A DNA stretch of 64,000 nt from positions 7,626,001-7,690,000 of the forward strand of contig NZ_CP107903.1 of assembly GCF_036013955.1 (NCBI RefSeq), written 5' to 3'. The stretch comes from Streptomyces sp. NBC_00459 (lineage in GTDB: Bacteria; Actinomycetota; Actinomycetes; Streptomycetales; Streptomycetaceae). The position numbers and the translations under genes were made by a program. Below are positions 1-7,619 of the stretch, piece after piece; the stretch's first letter is position 1, and each line of letters starts with the position of its first letter. The notes below the pieces were generated by a model that was not told where the DNA came from, did not search any database, and saw only the letters and a list, made by a program, of their open reading frames with translations.

Positions 1-132
1 AGAAGGCGTCACGGGCCGGCAACGCCGTCTTTCCCGCGTCCTTCATGCGTTCGGCACGCGTACTTTCGCGTGTCCCGACCTCTTCGACACCACCCCTCAA
101 CACCCCCCGTTCCAGAAAGAGGCACCCGCATC

Positions 133-792
133 ATGCGTACTCGTACCCGCTCCGCCCTCGCCCTCGCCGCCGCCGTCGCCGGGCTCTCGGTCGCCGCGGT
201 CACCCCCGCGTCCGCCGCCGACACCGTGCTCACCATCAACAGCGCGGGCGGCGACGCCGTCGCCGTGGGCGATGTCCTCAGCGCCTCCCTCGCCACCGGC
301 ACCACCGCCACCCTCTACTCCAGCGCGACCGGCACCAGCGGCGTCTCGTGTGCGGCGTCGACCTTCACGGCGACGGCCACCGACAACCCCGTGGCGCCCG
401 GAAGCGCCACCGAGTCGGTCACCGCGCACACCTTCGGCAGTTGCACCAGCAATGTGCTCGGCGTGCTCGGCGTGACCAGCGTGACCGTCAACAACCTGCC
501 GTACACCACCGTGGTGGGCTCCGACGGCTCCGTCGTCGTCACCCCGGCGTCCGGCTCCACCATCCAGACGACCGTCGTGCTGCGCACCCTGCTGGGCAGC
601 ATCAACTGTGTCTACCAGACGCCCAGCCTGACCGGTACGACCGGCACCGCCGACAACAGCATCAACTTCACCGCCCAGGCGTTCACCAAGACGTCCGGTT
701 CGTCGCTGTGCTTCAGCAGCGGCTACTTCACCGCCAAGTACGCCCCGGTGACGGACGTTACGCAGGGCAACGCCACGGTCTTCGTCAACTGA
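133..792 (+). CDS. Small secreted protein of unknown function
   Basis: 219-residue protein with a clear Sec/Tat-type signal peptide: basic start (MRTRTR), an alanine/leucine/valine core and a likely AXA cleavage after about residue 34 (TPASA-A). The mature part is rich in Ser, Thr, Gly and Val with four Cys, suggesting an all-beta, disulfide-bonded extracellular domain. I do not recognise a named family. The start was chosen at ATG 133 because AGAAAGAGG lies a few bases upstream and the signal peptide begins there; an upstream in-frame ATG at 70 would add 21 non-signal residues. The gene converges on the LPMO gene, leaving only about 33 bp between the stops. Confidence 0.8.
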   Translation: MRTRTRSALALAAAVAGLSVAAVTPASAADTVLTINSAGGDAVAVGDVLSASLATGTTATLYSSATGTSGVSCAASTFTATATDNPVAPGSATESVTAHTFGSCTSNVLGVLGVTSVTVNNLPYTTVVGSDGSVVVTPASGSTIQTTVVLRTLLGSINCVYQTPSLTGTTGTADNSINFTAQAFTKTSGSSLCFSSGYFTAKYAPVTDVTQGNATVFVN

Positions 793-825
793 CGAACCGT
801 CAATGAGCGGCTGTGCTGCCGGTGT

Positions 826-1809
826 TCACCGGCGGCGCAGCCGCAGGACGAGGGCAGCGACCACGGCGAGCAGTACCGCCGCGGCGCCGGCCGCGACCAG
901 GTGCCGTGACCCGGTGCCGTCGGTGGCCGACGCCACCGGCGTGCCCGCCACGGTGCTCCCGGCCTGTGGGGCGGCGGAGTCGGCGGACTCCGCCGCCTGT
1001 CCCGTTTTCACGGCCTCCGCCGTCTTCCCGGCCGGATCGGCCGAAGGGGTGGCCGGCCCGGGCCGTGTCGCGGGCGAGGCGGTGGCGGTCGGCGTGGAGG
1101 CACCGGAGCCGGTGGAGTCGCCGGCGCCCCCAGAGCCATCGGTGCTGCCCTTCGCCTTCGGGAACACCACGTCCGAGCACGAGTAGTACGTGTCCGGCGT
1201 ACTGGAGTTCTGCCAGATCGTGTACAGGACATGGCGGCCGGTCCGGTCGGACGGCAGCGTCATGCCGAAGCGGTACGCGTCGCCCGTCATCGAGGGATCC
1301 TTGACCTCGGCGAACGGCCGGTCCGGCAGGTCGGACCAGTTCAGCGGGCCGGACGGGTCGTACCCCGGCTTCGTCAGAAACATCCTGAACGTGCCGGTGT
1401 GCGGAATCGTCGAGCGGTACGTCATCGTCAGCCGCGCGCCCGGTGTCAGTGCGGTCGAGGGCCAGTCGGAGCGCGCGAGGTCGAGCCCCCGGTAGTCGGG
1501 CAGCCCACCGCTGCACAGTCGGCCGTCGGGGATCACCGCGCGGTCCCGGCCGTTCACGTTCGCTACCCGCAGGTTGTCCCAGAAGGTGAAGGGCGCCCCG
1601 CCGTTCGCGGTGACCGCCGCCCGGCAGGCCGCCGTACCGGCCAGGCTGCCGCCGTCGGGGGAGCAGGCGTAGGCGCGACTGACCGGCGAGGTCGGGGCTC
1701 CGTGCGCCTGAGCGGGACCCGCCACGGACAACATGAGCAACAGCGGCGCCGCGAAGGCTGCGGTGCCCGCGAGTGCGGTGGCCGAGAGAGTACGGCGGTG
1801 GGCGGTCAT
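826..1809 (-). CDS. AA10 lytic polysaccharide monooxygenase, membrane-anchored
   Basis: 327-residue copper monooxygenase precursor. The signal peptide ends at QA-HGAPT, so the mature protein starts with His36, the N-terminal His required for the copper histidine brace; His137 (in IPHTGTF) is the likely second ligand. The conserved AA10 body (FWDNL, SDWPS, YYSCSDVVF) fills residues 36-230. Family members oxidatively cleave chitin or cellulose. A low-complexity Ser/Thr/Ala/Pro linker (about 230-300) is followed by a hydrophobic helix and a basic tail (RLRRR), with no LPXTG motif, so the enzyme is probably tethered to the membrane by a C-terminal helix rather than released. Start ATG 1809 follows GAGGAG; a longer frame to 1929 would bury the signal peptide. 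Confidence 0.88.
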   Translation of the reverse strand: MTAHRRTLSATALAGTAAFAAPLLLMLSVAGPAQAHGAPTSPVSRAYACSPDGGSLAGTAACRAAVTANGGAPFTFWDNLRVANVNGRDRAVIPDGRLCSGGLPDYRGLDLARSDWPSTALTPGARLTMTYRSTIPHTGTFRMFLTKPGYDPSGPLNWSDLPDRPFAEVKDPSMTGDAYRFGMTLPSDRTGRHVLYTIWQNSSTPDTYYSCSDVVFPKAKGSTDGSGGAGDSTGSGASTPTATASPATRPGPATPSADPAGKTAEAVKTGQAAESADSAAPQAGSTVAGTPVASATDGTGSRHLVAAGAAAVLLAVVAALVLRLRRR

Positions 1810-2195
1810 CCGGGACGTCTCCTCGACCAGGGGAAAAGGTCTGCTTCCGGGCAGTACGGGAAGCGGACGGACCGCGTTCAATCGTCGGGCGGCACCGGCA
1901 ATCCGCCGCAACTCACCCAACCCGGTCAACTGGCCGTGACGCAGGGTCGGTTTCCGGCTTTCAAGGGTGTGGATCCGGACCGATCGAGGGTTTCCCCTGT
2001 ATCCGGATGACCTTCTCTTTGCCTACTGTTCCACCACAGCCGCCCCACAGGTAACCCCGCAACGGGCCGCTCGCGCTTGGCCGGCCGCCGCGCCGCTTTT
2101 CGAACCGCACCCCCCGCCGCTTCGACGACGAAGCGATTCGCCCGCCACTCCTCGCTGCCCGCGCCGCCCGGAGTACGGCCCCGAAAGGCAAGCCC

Positions 2196-3998
2196 TTGCG
2201 TACTTCACCCACCCGTTCCACGGGGCGGAAGCTGATATCCGTCGCCGCGGTCTCCGCCGCCCTGGTGGCCGCGGCCACCACCTCGGTCGCCGTCGCCCAG
2301 GAGCCCGTCGCCCCCGGCGTCACCCTCGACGCCGCCGCGCAGTCGGTCGCCGCCCCGGCCGAGCGACTCATCGTCGGCTACAAGGCCGGCGCAGCCGAGG
2401 CCAAGTCGAACGAGGCCGCCGACGCCGACGCCGCCGCCAAGGGCAAGGAGGCCGGCGAGGACCTGGACTTCCAGCGCCGCCTCGGCACCGGCGCGGCCCT
2501 CGTCGACCTGGGTGACGAACTCAGCAAGACGGACGTCGCCGATGTCATCGCCGAGTACAAGGCCGACCCGCAGGTCGCCTACGTCGTGCCGGACCGCCTC
2601 AAGAAGCCGATGGCGGACCCGAACGACACCGAGTACGCCAAGCAGTGGGACCTCTTCGAGTCCACCGCGGGCATGCGTGTCCCGGGCGCCTGGACCACCG
2701 CGACCGGCACCGGCGTGACCGTCGCCGTCATCGACACCGGCTATGTCACGCACTCCGACGTCGCCGCGAACATCGTCGCCGGCTACGACTTCATCTCCGA
2801 CACCGCGGTCTCCGTCGACGGCAACGGCCGCGACAGCAACCCGGCCGACCCCGGCGACTGGTACGCCGACGGTGAGTGCGATCAGGACGAGGGCAGCAGC
2901 TCCTCCTGGCACGGTACGCACGTCGCGGGCACCATCGCCGCCGTCGCCAACAACAGCAAGGGTGTCGCGGGCATCGCGTACAACGCGAAGATCTCCCCGG
3001 TCCGTGTGCTCGGCAAGTGCGGCGGCTACGACTCCGACATCATCGACGCCATCACCTGGGCGTCCGGCGGCACCGTCTCCGGTGTCCCGGCCAACGCCAA
3101 CGTCGCCAAGGTCATCAACATGAGCCTCGGTGGGGGCGGCGCCTGCTCCGCGGCGACCCAGAGCGCCATCACCGGCGCGGTGAACCGCGGCACCACGGTG
3201 GTCGTCGCGGCCGGCAACGAGAACGCGAACGCCTCCACGTCCAACCCGGCGAACTGCAGCAACGTCATCACCGTCGCCGCGACCGGACGCACCGGCGCCC
3301 GGGCCTCGTACTCCAACTTCGGCTCCGTCGTGGACATCTCGGCCCCCGGCGGCGAGATGAGCACCGGCACCGCCAACGGCATCCTCTCCACGCTGAACTC
3401 CGGCGCGAAGACCCCGTCCACCGAGTCGTACGCCTACTACCAGGGCACCAGCATGGCCACTCCGCACATCGCGGGCCTGGTCGCGCTGATGAAGTCGGCG
3501 AACTCCTCGCTCACCCCGGCCCAGATCGAGACGGCCATCAAGAACAACGCCCGTGCCCTGCCCGGTAGTTGCTCGGGCGGCTGTGGTGCGGGTCTGGCCG
3601 ACGCGGCCAAGACCGTGCAGGCCGTGAGCGGCACCGGCGGCGGCACGACGGGTACCGTCTTCTCCTCCAGCACCGCTGTCTCCGTCCCGGACAACGGCGC
3701 CGCGGTCGAGTCCTCGATCGCCGTCACCGGCCGGACCGGCAACGCCCCCTCGGCCCTCCAGGTCGGGGTCGACATCACCCACACCTACCGCGGTGACCTG
3801 GTCATCACCCTGGTCGCGCCCGACGGCACGACCTACCCGCTGAAGGCCTCCAGCACCTCGGACTCCGCCGACAACGTGAACACCACGTACACGGTGGACG
3901 CCTCCAGCGAGACGGCCAACGGCACCTGGAAGCTGCGCGTCCAGGACGTGGCCGCCTCGGACACGGGCAGGATCAACAGCTGGAAGCTCACCTTCTGA
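2196..3998 (+). CDS. Secreted S8 family serine protease with C-terminal P-domain
   Basis: 600-residue pre-pro-subtilase. Residues 1-35 are a signal peptide (cleavage near AVA-QEP), about 55-135 an I9-type propeptide, and 150-475 the catalytic domain with triad Asp180 (VIDTGY), His239 (WHGTHVAG) and Ser419 (GTSMATPH). The oxyanion Asn is in AAGNEN (341). After a Gly/Thr linker, residues about 490-600 form a proprotein-convertase P-domain (ITHTYRGDLVITLVAPDGT, GTWKLRVQD). It is expected to degrade extracellular protein or process other secreted proteins. The start is TTG 2196, preceded by GAAAGGCAAG. The gene is monocistronic, with a strong hairpin downstream. An SSI-family inhibitor encoded at 19280 is a plausible natural antagonist (inference). 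Confidence 0.93.
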   Translation: MRTSPTRSTGRKLISVAAVSAALVAAATTSVAVAQEPVAPGVTLDAAAQSVAAPAERLIVGYKAGAAEAKSNEAADADAAAKGKEAGEDLDFQRRLGTGAALVDLGDELSKTDVADVIAEYKADPQVAYVVPDRLKKPMADPNDTEYAKQWDLFESTAGMRVPGAWTTATGTGVTVAVIDTGYVTHSDVAANIVAGYDFISDTAVSVDGNGRDSNPADPGDWYADGECDQDEGSSSSWHGTHVAGTIAAVANNSKGVAGIAYNAKISPVRVLGKCGGYDSDIIDAITWASGGTVSGVPANANVAKVINMSLGGGGACSAATQSAITGAVNRGTTVVVAAGNENANASTSNPANCSNVITVAATGRTGARASYSNFGSVVDISAPGGEMSTGTANGILSTLNSGAKTPSTESYAYYQGTSMATPHIAGLVALMKSANSSLTPAQIETAIKNNARALPGSCSGGCGAGLADAAKTVQAVSGTGGGTTGTVFSSSTAVSVPDNGAAVESSIAVTGRTGNAPSALQVGVDITHTYRGDLVITLVAPDGTTYPLKASSTSDSADNVNTTYTVDASSETANGTWKLRVQDVAASDTGRINSWKLTF

Positions 3999-4060
3999 TC
4001 CTCTGGTCCAGTGGGCGAACCACACCCCGGCTCGAGTGAACCGGCGGTGTGACAGAAGCG

Positions 4061-4100
4061 GGCGGGTCGGTCGGCGTGGATGGACGCCGGCCGGCCCGCC
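4061..4100. terminator. Strong bidirectional hairpin terminator
   Basis: Two 17-base arms (4061-4077 and 4084-4100) pair along their full length, with two G-U pairs on one strand, around a 6-base loop. It lies between the convergent protease and reductase genes, so it can end transcription from both sides. There is no U tract, as is usual in Streptomyces. Confidence 0.75.
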
Positions 4101-4120
4101 GTCGTATGCGGGCCCGCTCG

Positions 4121-4987
4121 TCACCCGGCCGCCGGACCGCCGAACTCCGCCAGCTGCTCCGCTGCCCACTCCCGGTACCCGCGCGCCGGCCGGCCGAGCA
4201 ACTCCGCCACGGTCGGCTCCACTTGCGCCTTCGACCCGTGCCGTCCCCGCGCGGCACTCTCCGCGAGGGCGTGGGCCAACGGCTCCGGATAGCGCGCGAT
4301 CAGCTCTCGCAATACCTGATCGTCCGTCAGTTCTACGAACTTGAGCGGTCGTCGCAGCAACTCGCCCAGGATCTCCGTCTGTTCCACCGGGGTGACCCCC
4401 GCCGGTCCGGTGAGCGCGTATGTCCGCGCGGTGTGCTTCTCCGGATCCGTGAGCGCCCGTACCGCCACATCCGCGATGTCCCGCGGGTCGATCGCCGCGG
4501 TGGCGACGGTGCCGTTGGCACTCCGCACCAAGCCCTCCGCCCGGATCGAACGGGCCCAGCCCAGCGTGTTGGACATGAACGCGCGCGGTCGCAACAGGGT
4601 CCAGGACAGGCCCGAGGCACGTAGCAGCCGCTCGTTCTCCCGTTGCCACTGAGTGATCAGGTCGGTGGCGTCGGGCTCGGTCACCGACAGGGTGGTCAGC
4701 TTCACGGCGTGCCCGACCCCCGCAGCGCGGGCGGCCGTCAGGAAGTTCTCGTCGTGGGAGTGCGTCAGTGGATTCCTGGTGACGAGCAGCGCAGACCGTA
4801 CGCCGGTCAGGGCCCGGCGCAGGCTGGCGGGATCCTCGAAGTCGCCGCCCACCACCTCGGTGTGCGGGCCCGCGAGGGCGGCGGCGCGCTCGGGGTCGCG
4901 GGCCAGCAGCCGTACCGGTTCGCCGGCGGGAAGGCGCCGGGCCACTTGGCCGCCGACGGTGCCGGTCGCCCCCGTCAGCAGGATCAT
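4121..4987 (-). CDS. NmrA-like NAD(P)-binding atypical short-chain dehydrogenase
   Basis: 288 residues. An N-terminal Rossmann motif (LLTGATGTVGGQVAR, residues 3-17) and the NmrA/HSCARG-type layout (SALLVTRNPLTHSHDENFL, WTLLRPRAFMSN) show an NAD(P)H-binding oxidoreductase or redox-sensor fold. ATG 4987 overlaps the TGA of the upstream ScbR-like gene (ATGA), so the two are translationally coupled. That coupling inside a gamma-butyrolactone island makes it a candidate for the keto-reduction step done elsewhere by BarS1, ScbC or BprA-type enzymes, but those belong to other branches, so this role is inference from position only. Confidence 0.82.
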   Translation of the reverse strand: MILLTGATGTVGGQVARRLPAGEPVRLLARDPERAAALAGPHTEVVGGDFEDPASLRRALTGVRSALLVTRNPLTHSHDENFLTAARAAGVGHAVKLTTLSVTEPDATDLITQWQRENERLLRASGLSWTLLRPRAFMSNTLGWARSIRAEGLVRSANGTVATAAIDPRDIADVAVRALTDPEKHTARTYALTGPAGVTPVEQTEILGELLRRPLKFVELTDDQVLRELIARYPEPLAHALAESAARGRHGSKAQVEPTVAELLGRPARGYREWAAEQLAEFGGPAAG

Positions 4988-5640
4988 GAAGCCTTCAGGT
5001 CGAGGGATTCGATCGAGGTGAGGACCCGCGCGCCCCGGTCCGCGCTGCTGTCGAGGCCGAGCAGCAGCCCCGGCACCGCGATGCTCGGCAGGATGTGCGC
5101 CCACAGCACGGACAGCCGGTGGCCGAGATCGGCCCGGTCCGTCATCGCCCGCGACATCAGCTGGATGCCGGTGAAGCCCCCGACCAGCAGGTCCACCGTC
5201 TCCGGCGGGTCGACCGTGGGCAGCAACTCGCCCTGTTCCCGGGCCTGTTCCATCAGGGTCGTCAGCCGCTGGGACCACTGTCTGAAGGGCTCCGCGTGAT
5301 CCACGTGGTTCGGTGTCTCCTGGTCCACCGCCAGTCGGACACTGCCCCGCAGCAGGGAGTTGGTCAGCAGCCGCCGGCCGACCACGAACGTCATGTCGAT
5401 GATTTCCTGCAGCTTGCAGGGCTGCGCCGGCACACTGCCGAACGGCACCTGCTCGGCGAGCACCGCCTGCGCGAGCGATTCCTTGGAAGGGAAGTGGAAG
5501 TACAGGGCGCCCTTGGTGACCTCGGCCCGCTCCAGCACCATCGAGATGGTGGTGGAGGTGTAGCCGTGCTCGTCGAAAACCGCGCCCGCGGCTTCCAGGA
5601 TCGCTCTGCGCGTCCTGATGGCGCGCTCCTGTTTCGCCAT
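4984..5640 (-). CDS. ScbR/ArpA-type gamma-butyrolactone receptor (TetR family)
   Basis: 218 residues beginning MAKQERAIRTRRAIL, nearly the signature start of ArpA/ScbR/CprB receptors. The HTH is at about residues 25-52 (TTISMVLERAEVTKGALYFHF). The C-terminal ligand pocket keeps the Trp found in the family (Trp122, EPFRQW) and PSKESLAQAVL. Such receptors are dimeric repressors that leave their ARE operators when a gamma-butyrolactone binds. It is divergent from the AfsA-like synthase, the classic arrangement, with an ARE-like site in the 220-bp intergenic region. Start ATG 5640 follows GGGAGGGG. The reductase at 4121 is coupled downstream. No TTA codon occurs in this receptor, unlike its partner at 6866. 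Confidence 0.92.
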   Translation of the reverse strand: MAKQERAIRTRRAILEAAGAVFDEHGYTSTTISMVLERAEVTKGALYFHFPSKESLAQAVLAEQVPFGSVPAQPCKLQEIIDMTFVVGRRLLTNSLLRGSVRLAVDQETPNHVDHAEPFRQWSQRLTTLMEQAREQGELLPTVDPPETVDLLVGGFTGIQLMSRAMTDRADLGHRLSVLWAHILPSIAVPGLLLGLDSSADRGARVLTSIESLDLKAS

Positions 5641-5768
5641 AAGAGCCCCTCCCTGGCGCCCAGTTGGCCGGTGTCCGTAGCAGTGCCGATCGGTGCCGTG
5701 CTGTGCGTGACGGCGCGTGGTCAGGCGCGCCGGAACCGCCGATCATAGGGCCGGACCGACTGATCTCG

Positions 5769-5797
5769 TTGAAAACAAACCGGTCGCCTCGTACTCT
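5769..5797 (+). promoter_or_regulatory. Promoter of afsA-like gene overlapping an ARE-like operator
   Basis: TTGAAA (5769-5774), a 17-bp spacer and TACTCT (5792-5797) form a good sigma70-type promoter reading towards the AfsA-like gene at 5861. Inside it, AAAACAAACCGG (5772-5783) matches the half-site of gamma-butyrolactone autoregulatory elements and nearly repeats the half-site at 6795. Receptor binding here would block the -35 region. The second half of the palindrome is poorly preserved. Confidence 0.6.
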
Positions 5798-5860
5798 ATC
5801 GCTCACCGATGCGGGCGCCTTTCCGTCTGCCACGCCATACGGGGGATAGAGGGAGAGACA

Positions 5861-6793
5861 TTGCTTCCAGTGCCGCAGTCTGCCGAAATCCCACTCATGA
5901 CGGCCGGCGTTCCGCGCCAACTCGTGCACCGCGCGTCCATCGCGGAGACGTTCCCCACCGATTGGTCCCGAACGGGAACCGACAGGTTCAGGGTCTGCGC
6001 GCAGTGGCCGCGGGTCCACTGTTTACACGTGTCGCCGGACCGGACGGCATACGATCCGCTGCTCGTCGTGGAGACCGTGCGGCAGGCCGGAACCCTGCTC
6101 AACCACGCCGAGTACAAAGTGCCGTTGGACCACCGGTTCGTGCTCCAGGAGTTCCGGATCACCACGTACCCCGAGCACCTGGGCGTGGGGCCGGCGCCGG
6201 CCGAACCCACCGTCGACATCACTTTCTCCGACCTCCGTCATCGAGGCAAGCGCCTGGTCTCGGCCCGCTACGAGGCCGACGTACGGCTGGACGGTGAACT
6301 GGCCGCACACGCCGACGTCGCCTTCACCTGCACCAGCGGCGCCGTCTTCAGCCGGCTGCGCGGCGGCCGAACGGCAGCCACCGTGACGGCACTGCCCGTT
6401 CCGCCGGGTCTGTCCGCCGCCGATGTGGGCCGGGACTCGGCGGCGGACGTGGTCCTGGCACTGCCCCAACAGATTGAAAGTCACTGGCAGTTGCGAGTTG
6501 ATACCGGTCATGCTGTTTTCTTTGACCACCCACTTGACCACATACCGGGCATGTTGCTCCTGGAGTCCGCCAAACAGGCCGCGCTGGCGCGCACGGGTGC
6601 CGACAGGGGCCTGATGCCCGTCTCCTTCGACACGACCTTCCACCAGTTCGCCGAATTGGACCTGCCCACCTGGATCGAGTCGACCGACGACGGCGGAGGG
6701 GTCCTCAAGGTCGTGGGAACACAGGAGGGGCGCACGGTTTTCGAGTGTGTGGTGGGCACAGCGGAACGGTCGGCTATCTTGTACAGGGAGTGA
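5861..6793 (+). CDS. AfsA/ScbA-type gamma-butyrolactone biosynthesis protein
   Basis: 310 residues with two A-factor hotdog domains. The N-terminal repeat carries VPRQLVHRASIAETF and DPLLVVETVRQAG (Glu71, Gln75); the C-terminal repeat carries DHIPGMLLLESAKQAAL, the paired E-x3-Q motif. AfsA enzymes condense a beta-ketoacyl-ACP/CoA with dihydroxyacetone phosphate, the committed step to A-factor-like autoregulators. I chose TTG 5861 because GAGGGAGAG sits just upstream and the length fits ScbA; ATG 5897 is the alternative. Codon 55 (6023-6025) is TTA, so translation should depend on the bldA tRNA. The gene is divergent from a receptor and followed by a second receptor. Confidence 0.92.
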   Translation: MLPVPQSAEIPLMTAGVPRQLVHRASIAETFPTDWSRTGTDRFRVCAQWPRVHCLHVSPDRTAYDPLLVVETVRQAGTLLNHAEYKVPLDHRFVLQEFRITTYPEHLGVGPAPAEPTVDITFSDLRHRGKRLVSARYEADVRLDGELAAHADVAFTCTSGAVFSRLRGGRTAATVTALPVPPGLSAADVGRDSAADVVLALPQQIESHWQLRVDTGHAVFFDHPLDHIPGMLLLESAKQAALARTGADRGLMPVSFDTTFHQFAELDLPTWIESTDDGGGVLKVVGTQEGRTVFECVVGTAERSAILYRE

Positions 6794-6821
6794 GAAACAA
6801 ACGGCATATCCCGTTTTTCTC
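6792..6821. promoter_or_regulatory. ARE-like palindromic operator upstream of second receptor
   Basis: GAGAAACAAACGG (6792-6804) faces CCGTTTTTCTC (6811-6821) around a short spacer, an imperfect 30-bp inverted repeat containing the AAACAAAC half-site typical of autoregulatory elements. It begins at the stop codon of the AfsA-like gene and ends 44 bp before the second receptor, where autoregulation is expected. It could also fold as a weak terminator hairpin. Confidence 0.6.
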
Positions 6822-6865
6822 AGGGGAGTTCGGGAGCACCGGTACGGTGAGGAGGGGTGTCGCCG

Positions 6866-7516
6866 ATGGCGAGGCAGTTACGTGCCGAACAGACCCGCGC
6901 GACGATCATCACGGCCGCGGCCGACCTGTTCGACCGCCATGGATACGAATCGACCAGCCTGAGCGACATAGTCGAGCACGCTCATGTCACCAAGGGCGCC
7001 CTCTACTTCCACTTCGCGGCGAAGGAGGACCTGGCCCACGCCATCCTGGAGATCCAGTCCAGGACCTCCCGGCGGATGGCCAGAGACATCGACGGCCGCG
7101 GCTACTCCTCGCTCGAAGCGCTGATCCGTGTCACGTTCGGGATCACGAGGATGGCCGTCGAGGGCCCGATAGCCAGAGCGGGGCTGCGCCTGGCCGCCGG
7201 TGACGTCACCGTACGGCCGCCGCTGCGGCACCCGTTCCGCGAGTGGTCGGAGATGGCCTCCGGCAAACTCCTCGGCGCGGTCAAGGAGTCCGACGTGCAC
7301 CCGGACGTCGATGTGGACGCGATGGCCCACTCCCTCGTCAGCTTCTTCGTCGGCAGCCGTGTGGTCAGCCGGGCGGTGGAGCCGGTGGCGCGCCAGCCCC
7401 GCCGGACGGCGGACATGTGGCGGCTAACCATCCGGGCGCTGGTGCCCACGCCCAGGCGGGCGCGGTATCTGGGCCTGGTGGCGCAACTGGAGCGGGAGAT
7501 ACGGGCGGTGGCATGA
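6866..7516 (+). CDS. Second ScbR-like gamma-butyrolactone receptor or pseudo-receptor
   Basis: 216-residue TetR-family protein of the ArpA/ScbR clade: MARQLRAEQTRATI, HTH about 25-52 ending VTKGALYFHF, and the ligand-pocket Trp127 (HPFREW). It diverges from the first receptor in the C-terminal half, as expected of a homologue with another ligand or a pseudo-receptor responding to antibiotics (inference). ATG 6866 has GAGGAGG about 10 bases upstream; GTG 6857 lies too close to that site. Codon 5 (6878-6880) is TTA, an early bldA-dependent codon that would strongly gate translation. It follows the AfsA-like gene by 72 bp, with an ARE-like palindrome between. Confidence 0.9.
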   Translation: MARQLRAEQTRATIITAAADLFDRHGYESTSLSDIVEHAHVTKGALYFHFAAKEDLAHAILEIQSRTSRRMARDIDGRGYSSLEALIRVTFGITRMAVEGPIARAGLRLAAGDVTVRPPLRHPFREWSEMASGKLLGAVKESDVHPDVDVDAMAHSLVSFFVGSRVVSRAVEPVARQPRRTADMWRLTIRALVPTPRRARYLGLVAQLEREIRAVA

Positions 7517-7619
7517 GCCCGGCGGGGTGGGCGGCTGATCCGGTGGGGGGTTCGGCCTGTCCTGTCCTCGCCCGACGATGTCCCGGACCACGTGTTTTGC
7601 GGACGGTACGGTGAGGCGC

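Noticed and set aside
1973..2008. ATCCGGA/ATCCGGAT inverted repeats between LPMO and protease genes
   Set aside because: Short and GC-typical; not distinct enough from background to call an operator.
2205..4649. Minus-strand open frame of 814 codons
   Set aside because: It lies opposite the well-defined S8 protease and part of the reductase gene; no domain visible.
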